Source of the DNA: Salminus brasiliensis
Lineage: Eukaryota > Chordata > Actinopteri > Characiformes > Bryconidae
Reading direction: 5' to 3'
Length of the DNA: 64,000 nucleotides
Assembly (NCBI RefSeq): GCF_030463535.1
Contig: NC_132894.1
Location: 34,595,625 to 34,659,624 of the forward strand
Shown here: piece by piece, positions 56,600-64,000 of the stretch
Position numbering within the stretch: the first letter of the stretch is position 1
Layout: each line of letters opens with the position of its first letter
Translations under genes and position numbers: made by a program
Notes under the pieces: generated by a model
Databases searched by the model: none
What the model saw: the letters and a program-made list of their open reading frames with translations, nothing else
What the model was told of the DNA's origin: nothing

Positions 56600-57810
56600 A
56601 ACAGGGTATATTAAAGAACCCAGTGATGTAAAGGTATATGCGGTTGGTTCTGGATCACATTAAGCACTTCTACAAGAAAGTAAGGGGAACGTAAAGTGGC
56701 ATAAAGTAGAGGGGTGTAAAGGTCTGGGCCACAAAAAGGTGGTGTAAAGGTTTTGGTTACATTAAAAGTTTCTATAATAAGGTGTTTAAAATAAGGAATT
56801 GTAAAGTTCTGGGCCACAATAAGAGGTTGTAAAGATCTGGAACGCAATCAAGGTTTTTACAAAGGGGTGTATAAGTAGGTGGACAGTAAGGGGTTGTAAA
56901 GTTCTAGGCCACGATAAAGGGTCATAAATGTTTTTGGCCAAAGTAAGAAATTGTAAAGTTCTGGGCCACAGTAAGAGGTTGTAAAGTTCTGGGCCACAAT
57001 AAAGAGCTATAAATGTTCTTGGCCAAATGAAGAAACTGTAATGTTCTGGACCACAGTACAGGGTTGTGAGGTTCTGTGACGTCAAGAGTTTTACAAGAGG
57101 ATATATAAAGTAGGTGGATAGTAAGCGATTGTAAAGTTCTGGGTCACAATGAGGGATCCTAAAGTTCTAGGCCACAGTAAGGGGTTATACATGTTCTTGG
57201 CCAAAGTAAGGAAATGTAAAGTTCTGGGCCACAACAAGGGGTTGTAAAGTTCTGGACCACAGTAAAGGGTTGTGAAGTTCTGGGCCATAATAGGGATTGT
57301 AAAGTTCTGGGACTCAATCAAGGTTTTTTTTTTACAAAGGGATATATAAAGTAGGTGAACAGTAGGGGATTGTAAAGTTTTGGGACACAATAAAGATTTA
57401 GAAATGTTCTTGGCCAAAGTAAGGAACTGTAAAGTTCTGGACCACAACAAGGGGTTGTAAAGTTCTAGGCCACAGTAAGGGGTTATACATGTTCTTGGCC
57501 AAAGTAAGGAAATGTAAAGTTCTGGGCCACAACAAGGGGTTGTAAAGTTCTAGGCCACAGTAAGGGGCTGTAAAGTTCAGAGCCAAAGTAGGAAATTGTA
57601 AAGTTCTTGGCCACAGTAAGGGGTTGTAAAGTTCAGAGCCAAAGTAGGAAATTGTCAAGTTCTTGGCCACAGCAAGGGGTTGTAAAGTTCAGAACCAAAG
57701 TAGGAAATTGTAAAGTTCTGGGCCACAGTAAGGGGTTGTAAAGTTTTCGGTCATAGTATTAAAAAAAAAAGAACGTTGTTATGGGACCCTGTAAAGTTTC
57801 TTGGTCACAG
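56600..57810. repeat. 'ggccacagtaaggggttgta' minisatellite in arnt2 intron 1
   Basis: About 1.2 kb of imperfect copies of a unit of roughly 30 bp ('ggttgtaaagttctgggcca', 'caataaggggttgtaaag'). Frames such as LWPRTLQ repeats on the - strand are artefacts. Confidence 0.95.
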
Positions 57811-58714
57811 TAAGGGGTTGAGTCTTGGAGAAGAGTACACCTGATGATCTTCGCTGCTGCTTGTGTTGGAATTTGGCTCTTTCTTCTGAGGTGGACGATC
57901 CAAACCAGATGGTTGGAGATGATGTGAGAATGGAGTTTATGATCGGTGGGTAGAAATGGGTCATCAGGGCGGGCCTGTGGCTGTTTTAGGGAGAACCTCC
58001 TTTACTGTGCTCTTTTTTGAAAATGGAGACCATGTTTCCCTCCCGCTTCGGCTCCCGAGATGTGGTGGTGCCCAGGAACCTGTTGTGCGTTTTGGGCATT
58101 CTGACAAACCTGAGCTGTTCCAGATGTGTTCCTGCAGATGCCTTAGGATGAATCAGAATATCCATGTACTGGAATGATTTCAGTACGTGTGGAAAACCGA
58201 ATTTTAACCGGTGTATCGGAATACAGGATACAGGAATTTGGACGATATGGGCCCGATATTATTTTACGATACTTAAAAAACGTCGTTTTTACGAGACCCA
58301 GCATGGTTATGATCTACTACCCTCCTCTGGTGGCCTGTAGTCCGTCAGCAAGGCCTCTTCTGGACTCCAAGGCCTCTTCTGGCCTATCAGAGAAAAGTAT
58401 GTGGGGAGAGGGAGGGGCTTGTGTCAATTATCTTGACAATAATTGAGCTCATTCTGTTCATTCCACCAACAGTTCAGCTTGTGCAGGCTTATCCAGGCTG
58501 TTATGAGCATATGTCGTGGTAGTCGCGATCGTGTGTGTGGGCGTCTGTGTGGTTCTATTTTGGTCAGATTGAGTGGTCGGCTGCTGAGCAAACAACTCGT
58601 GGGCTATGAAACGATGATCCGGAGAACAGCAGTTATGTCACCTTTTGACTTAAATGAATTTAAACAGATTTTTGTAGCATTTAATAACATAGGATGGTCC
58701 TCATGCTATAATAC
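57811..58714. other. arnt2 intron 1, nothing firm
   Basis: Frames up to 101 codons without known domain. 58180-58300 has 'cggaatacagg' and 'gatacttaaaa' motifs that may come from an element. Confidence 0.45.
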
Positions 58715-59340
58715 TAGGGATGCACCGATCTGGTTTTTTCAGTACTGATACCGATCCGATACATAAACTTTGCATATCAGTCGATACCCGATACCAGGCC
58801 GGTATAATTGCTGAATTAATAAATCGTATATATATCACCATGTGGGAGAGACGTAAGGCATCAGAATTGACTTTACACCAACAAATTAAAGAGAAAGGAT
58901 CGGTTTCATTGATTGGCCTAATTATCCAATACCCAATCCAGCTAATTTTGTTAATATCGGGACCGATATCTGATCCTAATATCCGGCCACAGTAGAGGGG
59001 TTGTAAAGTTCTGGGCCACAGTAAGGGGTTGTAATGTTCAGAGCCAGTGTAGGAAATTGTAAAGTTTTGGGCTACAGTAAAGGGACCGATATCTGATCCT
59101 AATATCGGGCCACAGTAAGGGGTTGTAATGTTCAGAGCCAGTGTAGGAAATTGTAAAGTTTTGGGCCACAGTAAAGGGACCGATATCTGATCCTAATATC
59201 AGGCCACAGTAGAGGGGTTGTAAAGTTCTGGGCTACAGTAAGGGGTTGAAATGGTTAGAGCCAGCGTAGGAAATTGTAAAGTTTTGGGCCACAGCAAGGG
59301 GACCGATATCTGATCCTAATATCGGATCGGTGCATCCCTA
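58715..59340. mobile_element. hAT-like non-autonomous element containing minisatellite sequence
   Basis: Left end 'tagggatgcaccgat' (58715), right end 'atcggtgcatcccta' (to 59340). Flanking 8-mers 'tataatac' and 'tttaatac' agree at seven of eight positions, as expected for hAT elements. The inside (58985-59300) is composed of the 'ggccacagtaaggggttgta' unit alternating with 'gggaccgatatctgatccta'. Confidence 0.82.
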
Positions 59341-59725
59341 TTTAATACCAGTGGAAAGGATCCAAGGGAAGTCCCAGTAAAGCCCTCCAGATAGACCACA
59401 GTAGAGGGGTTGTAAAGTTCTAGGCCACAGTAAGGGGACCGATATCTGATCCTAATATCGGGCCACAGTAGAGGGGTTGTAAAGTTCTGGGCTACAGTAA
59501 GGGGTTGTGATGGTTAGAGCCAGCGTAGGAAATTGTAAAGTTTTGGGCCACAGTAAGGGGACCGATATCTGATCCTAATATCGGGCCACAGTAGAGGGGT
59601 TGTAAAGTTCTGGGCTACAGTAAGGGGTTGTGATGGTTAGAGCCAGCGTAGGAAATTGTAAAGTTTTGGGCCACAGTAAGGGGACCGATATCTGATCCTA
59701 ATATCGGATCGGTGCATCCCTATTT
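58985..59725. repeat. composite higher-order array
   Basis: Five to six copies of a composite unit of roughly 80-125 bp joining 'gaccgatatctgatcctaat' with 'gaggggttgtaaagttctgg' and 'cgtaggaaattgtaaagttt'. The right end of the hAT-like element and its flank ('tttaataccagtggaaagga') occur twice, 382 bp apart (59341 and 59723). Confidence 0.93.
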
Positions 59726-60017
59726 AATACCAGTGGAAAGGATCCAAGAGAAGTCCCAGTAAAGCCCTCCAGATAGACCTCCAGCTGATTGTTCCTTTGC
59801 TGGAGGTGGTCTAGGAAGCTGAGCAGCCCACTTTCCCATTGTGTATCATAGGACTAGCAGGTCGCTGCAGGCCTTTTGTAGTATTGAGTGTTTATTATTG
59901 TAGTTATTAATGTGTAATAACCAGTAACCAGTGGCACAGTCCGTTATCATGGCTGGGTAAATTTGCCCATATTAACAGAAGGACATCATCATGAAGCATT
60001 GGCAGATCTTCCGTAAA

Positions 60018-60445
60018 CAGCCATAACATTAAAACCACTGCCAGGTGAAGTGATGAAATGACCTGGTTCCAGTGGATCTGCATATCAGGCAGTGTGACCG
60101 AGTGAACGGTCAGTTCTTGAAGGTGATGCGAAGGACAAGCTTAGGAATCTGAGACACTTTGACAAGAACCGAACTGTGATGCTGTGAAACTGGGTCAGAA
60201 CATCTCCAGAACATCAGGCAGGTCTTTTGGTGCTTAGTGCTTACCAAAAGTGGCCAATGGAAGGACACCCTTGGGTCATGGGCCCCCCAAGGACCCACCT
60301 CATGACTTCATGACTTCACAATCTTCATGTCTTGGTGTTCCAGAGACCAGAGGAGACCTTCAGAGGTCTTGTGGAGTCCGTGTCTTGATGGATCAGAGAT
60401 GCTTTGGTGTACGTAATACAATTCTAAGGAGGTAGCCGTGCCGTT
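60018..60445 (+). mobile_element. deleted Tc1-type element, family D
   Basis: 'cagccataacattaaaacca', 'cggtcagttcttgaaggtga', 'actgggtcagaacatctcca' and 'ccttcagaggtcttgtggag' in the order seen at 22549-22990; the central transposase region and the right end are missing. 59781-60017 before it is unique. Confidence 0.85.
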
Positions 60446-61074
60446 GCGTGTTCTGGCCCATGGTAGTAATAAAGGAAAACAGTGACCAGAACCCTCCACT
60501 TTTAACTGTCTCACTGGAATCATCAAAGTGTCTGTGATGCGCTCGTGGTGGTTCTTTGGCTCCCACTGACGTTGCTGTTTTTCCCACCGGACAGTTTTCT
60601 TCCCCCCGCCGCCTCATTGGAAATGCAAATGGGGTAAGATGAATAAAGAATGCGAGTGTTATTAGCACCTGGTCGAGGCTCCGGCCTGCCAAGCACGATT
60701 TAGAATGCGCGAGAGCATTCTGGGAAGAGTCAGCTGTCAGGAGTGGAACTGAAGGACACTTTGTTTAAAAGTCAGCGAAGCTCACACTCAGCTAGCTCGA
60801 GCAGTCTGCAGGCCGTCTGCACGGTTGCCTTGGAGCTCATAGCGTTACGCTGCAGCTGCACCCACGTATGGGTGTTTTAGAGGGTTAGAGGGACTGTGTG
60901 TTCTGTCCTGTGCTGAATGTGATATGGCTGTGGTTTGAATGCCGGCCCTTTTGTTACTGAGATTACAGATAAGATTGAGGAGCTCTGGTCTGCTAACAGC
61001 CTCAGTCTGGACAGCTTTCTTCCTGAAGCCGGTGAAAGAGACCTGGTGACCCAGTGAGTTCTCTGCAGATATCA
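60446..61074. other. arnt2 intron 1, low-repeat stretch
   Basis: Unique sequence, no exon recognised; 'ggaaatgcaaatgg' (60619) contains an octamer-like motif. Confidence 0.4.
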
Positions 61075-62060
61075 CACCTAGTGAGCTCTGTTGGGTCCAG
61101 GCCTAGTGAGCGATATTGGTACCAAGCCTAGTGAGCTTCACTCAAACTAGGCCTAGTGAGCGATATTAGGTCCAGGCCCAGTGAGCGATATTGGGTCCAG
61201 GCCTAGTGAGCTTTACTGAGACCAGGCCTAGTGAGCTCTGTTGGTTCCAGGCCCAGTGAGCGATATTGGTTCCAGGCCCAGTGAGCTCTGTTGGGTTCAG
61301 GCCCAGTGAGCGATATTGGGTCCAGGCCCAGTGAGCTTTACTGAGACCAGGCCTAGTGAGCTCTGTTGGTTCCAGGCCCAGTGAGCGATATTGGTTCCAG
61401 GCCCAGTGAGCTCTATTGGGTTCAGGCCTAGTGAGCTTTACTGAGACCAGGCCTAGTGAGCTCTGTTGGGTCCAGGCCCAGTGAGCTCTGTTGGGTCCAG
61501 GCCCAGTGAGCTCTGTTGGGTCCAGGCCCAGTGAGCGATATTGGGTCCAGGCCCAGTGAGCTTTACTGAGACCAGGCCTAGTGAGCTCCGTTGGTTCCAG
61601 GCCCAGTGAGCGATATTGGTTCCAGGCCCAGTGAGCGATATTGGGTCTAGACCTAGTGAGAGATACTGCATCCAGGCATAGTGAGCTCTATTGGGTCCAG
61701 ACCTAGTGAGCTTCACTCAAACTAGGCCTAGTGAGCTTTACTGAGACCAAGCCTAGTGAGCTCTGTTGGGTCCAGGCCTAGTGAGCTCTATTGGTTACAG
61801 GCCTAGTGGGCTTCATTTGGTCCAAGCCTAGTATGCTCTATTGGGTCCATGCCTAGTGAGCTCTGTTGGGTCCAGACCTAGTGAGCTCTGTTGGGTCCAG
61901 ACCTAGTGAGTTCCATTGCTACCAAGATTAGTGAGTTCTGTTGATACCAAGCCTAGTGAGCTCTAATCGGTTCCAGGCCTAGTGAGCTTCATTTGGTCCA
62001 GGCCTAGTGAGCCCAGTCAACACCAGCACTATTGAGTTCTGTTAATACCAGGCCTAGTGA
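61075..62060. repeat. 25-bp minisatellite 'gtgagctctgttgggtccag'
   Basis: Nearly 1 kb, about 39 copies of a 25-bp unit with variants 'gcgatattgggtccag' and 'gctttactgagaccag'. Variant order repeats, showing larger-scale duplication. A single copy-like stretch lies at 16985-17005. Confidence 0.96.
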
Positions 62061-62647
62061 GCAGTGCACAGGATCCATGGCGTCAGAGTCAGGAGATGAA
62101 CAGTGGTGTGTTATGATTGAGGAATTTTCTCATGCCGCCGCCCGGCCCTCCCAGCGGCCTTTGCTTTTCGTGCAGAATACACAATGACACGGATTTGCCG
62201 GCGACGACCGTTAAAGAGGGAAAAAAGGCTCAGACATGAAAGCAGCAGGCCTGAGGGAGAGGGGACCCGTCTCGGCGGCGCATGGGGTGTTTGGTTTCGG
62301 GGATGCGCTGAATAGGAAAAGACCTGAGGTCATTAGGACGGGCAGGGGAAGTGGAAAAGCAGCCGCAGAGGCGTGACCAGAGTGGCGACAGAGACGGGAG
62401 AGAGGGAAAGCCAGCCGCACCTTCAGACCCGCAGGACGGATTAATGAGTTTGACCCTGGGGCTCTCAGCCTGGTTATGAAGGCATGCAGCGCATCCAGCG
62501 ACTGAAAGACGAGGGGAGCGTCTCCTCTTTCAGGGATGTCCTGGTAGATTGGTTAATTTATGGTGTAGAATTAATGAATGAATGAATTGATTGATTAATT
62601 GATTCATCTGGTAGAGATGGACTGGTTTAGGAAGTCCTGCATGGCTG
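62061..62647. other. arnt2 intron 1, low-repeat stretch
   Basis: GC-richer unique sequence; no arnt2 exon 2 signal. A short (TGAATGAAT)-like run lies at 62570-62600. Confidence 0.45.
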
Positions 62648-62775
62648 CTCACCAGCTCCAGCCCAGTACCACTCCAGCCCAGCTCCAGCCCAGTACCACT
62701 CCAGCCCAGCTCCAGCCCAGTACCACTCCAGCCCAGCTCCAGCCCAGTACCCCTCCAGACCAGCTCCAGCCCAGC
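62648..62775. repeat. 27-bp tandem repeat 'ccagcccagctccagcccag'
   Basis: Four to five copies of 'ccagcccagtaccactccag' type. Confidence 0.93.
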
Positions 62776-63830
62776 TGAATGTTAGCAACTGTAGCAAATT
62801 TTGCTAAATGCTAATTACTGTAGCTGATGTTAGCTAAACATTAATTACTGTAACTGATGTTTGATAGATGTTAGCCATTGTGTTTGATGCTATCTAAACC
62901 TTAATTACTCTAGCGGATGTTAGCTGAACATTAATTACTTTAGCTGATGTTTGATAGATGTTAGCTACTGTAGCTGATGTTAGCTAAACATCAATTACTG
63001 TAACTGATGTTTGATAGATGTTAGCCATTGTGTTTGATGCTATCTAAACCTTAATTACTCTAGCGGATGTTAGCTGAACATTAATTACTTTAGCTGATGT
63101 TTGATAGATGTTAGCTACTGTAGCTGATGTTAGCTAAACATCAATTACTGTAACTGATGTTTGATAGATGTTAGCCATTGTGTTTGATGCTATCTAAACC
63201 TTAATTACTCTAGCGGATGTTAGCTAAACATCAATTACTTAACTGATGTTTGATAGATGTTAGCTACTGTAGCTGATGTTAGCTAAACATCAATTACTGT
63301 AACTGATGTTTGATAGATGTTAGCTACTGTAGCTGATGTTAGCTAAACATCAATTACTTAACTGATGTTTGATAGATGTTAGCTACTGTAGCTGATGTTA
63401 GCTGAACATTAATTACTTTAGCTGATGTTTGATAGATGTTAGCTACTGTAGCTGATGTTAGCTAAACATCATTTACTTAACTGATGTTTGATAGATGTTA
63501 GCTACTGTAGCTGATGTTAGCTGAACATTAATTACTTTAGCTAATGTTTGATAGATGTTAGCCATTGTGTTTGATGCTATCTAAACCTTAATTACTCTAG
63601 CGGATGTTAGCTGAACATTAATTATTCTAGCTGATGTTAGCTGAACATTAATTACTGTAGCTAATGTTTGATAGATGTTAGCTACTGTGTTTGATGCTTG
63701 CTGAACATTAATTACTCTAGCGGATGTTAGCTGAACATTAATTACTCTAGCTGATGTTAGCTGAACATTAATTACTCTAGCTGATGTTTGATAGATGTTT
63801 GCTACTGTAGCTGATGTGCCCCGATCAGCT
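62776..63830. repeat. tandem repeat 'gctgatgttagctaaacatt'
   Basis: About 1.05 kb of units of roughly 30 and 60 bp ('gtagctgatgttagctaaac', 'attactgtaactgatgtttg', 'atagatgttagccattgtgt'), arranged in higher-order blocks. Confidence 0.96.
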
Positions 63831-63888
63831 CAGACACCCAGCATGTTTATTTATGCATGCTGTGGACGTTAGCCTGGTGTGACTGCCG

Positions 63889-63933
63889 CCCCCCCCGTCC
63901 CGTCCCGTCCCGTCCCGTCCCGTCCCGTCCCGC
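63889..63933. repeat. (CCCGT)n microsatellite
   Basis: Seven CCCGT pentamers after a C-run. The remaining bases to 64000 hold nothing recognisable. Confidence 0.95.
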
Positions 63934-64000
63934 CGGCTCTCCTGTCTTGTAGTTTACGTTTGAAGTGGAGTTTGTGTAAAGACATATGAAGCTTGTGCTT

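Noticed and set aside
56611..57670. LWPRTLQ-type repeat frames on the - strand
   Set aside because: Minisatellite unit read in frame; no gene context.
55766..64000. arnt2 exon 2
   Set aside because: I looked for sequence continuing MATPAAVNPS with the conserved Met/Ala-rich segment before the bHLH and found none; exon 2 probably lies beyond the window.

Overview
This is a vertebrate nuclear locus, almost certainly from a ray-finned (teleost) fish. It has spliced genes with GT-AG introns, long intergenic and intronic DNA full of microsatellites and minisatellites, and many remnants of Tc1/mariner-type, hAT-like, SINE and LINE elements of kinds I recognise from fish genomes. The repeat set is compatible with an otophysan such as a characin or catfish, but I cannot fix the species. 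Nothing bacterial or viral was seen.

Three genes are supported. (1) Positions 2353-11848, + strand, hold the last nine coding exons of fah (fumarylacetoacetate hydrolase, last step of tyrosine breakdown). Exon lengths and phases match human exons 6-14 as I recall them, and the metal-binding and active-site residues encoded here are present. The first five exons lie before the window. (2) Positions 21871-22050, - strand, hold a complete 59-codon single-exon reading frame for ctxnd1 (cortexin domain containing 1), a small single-pass membrane protein. A possible poly(A) signal lies at 19989-19994. (3) Positions 55735-55765, + strand, hold the first coding exon of arnt2 (bHLH-PAS transcription factor) under a GC-rich leader. 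The rest of the window is its first intron, and exon 2 is not reached. The order FAH - CTXND1 - ARNT2 is the one I know from human 15q25, so this is a conserved block.

Layout: 1-2352 fah intron 5 with minisatellites; 2353-12125 fah exons, introns and 3' UTR; 12126-19988 intergenic with Tc1-type remnants, a TTAGGG-like degenerate array and a low-repeat stretch; 19989-22104 ctxnd1 3' UTR and coding exon; 22105-55230 a 33-kb interval dominated by tandem arrays (CT, GA, TA, 'accatagcaacc', and others) and transposon fragments; 55230-55765 arnt2 leader and exon 1; 55766-64000 arnt2 intron 1, largely tandem arrays.

The genes share no pathway or operon; they are long-term neighbours. I found no convincing new biological system. 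The notable material is structural: splice acceptors built of TG repeats, minisatellites derived from transposon ends, a composite hAT-like element/minisatellite array, large mirror-type purine and pyrimidine tracts, fold-back sequences, nested insertions with target-site duplications, and upstream ATGs ahead of ctxnd1. Long open frames over the repeats are artefacts of repeat periods divisible by three or of low complexity.
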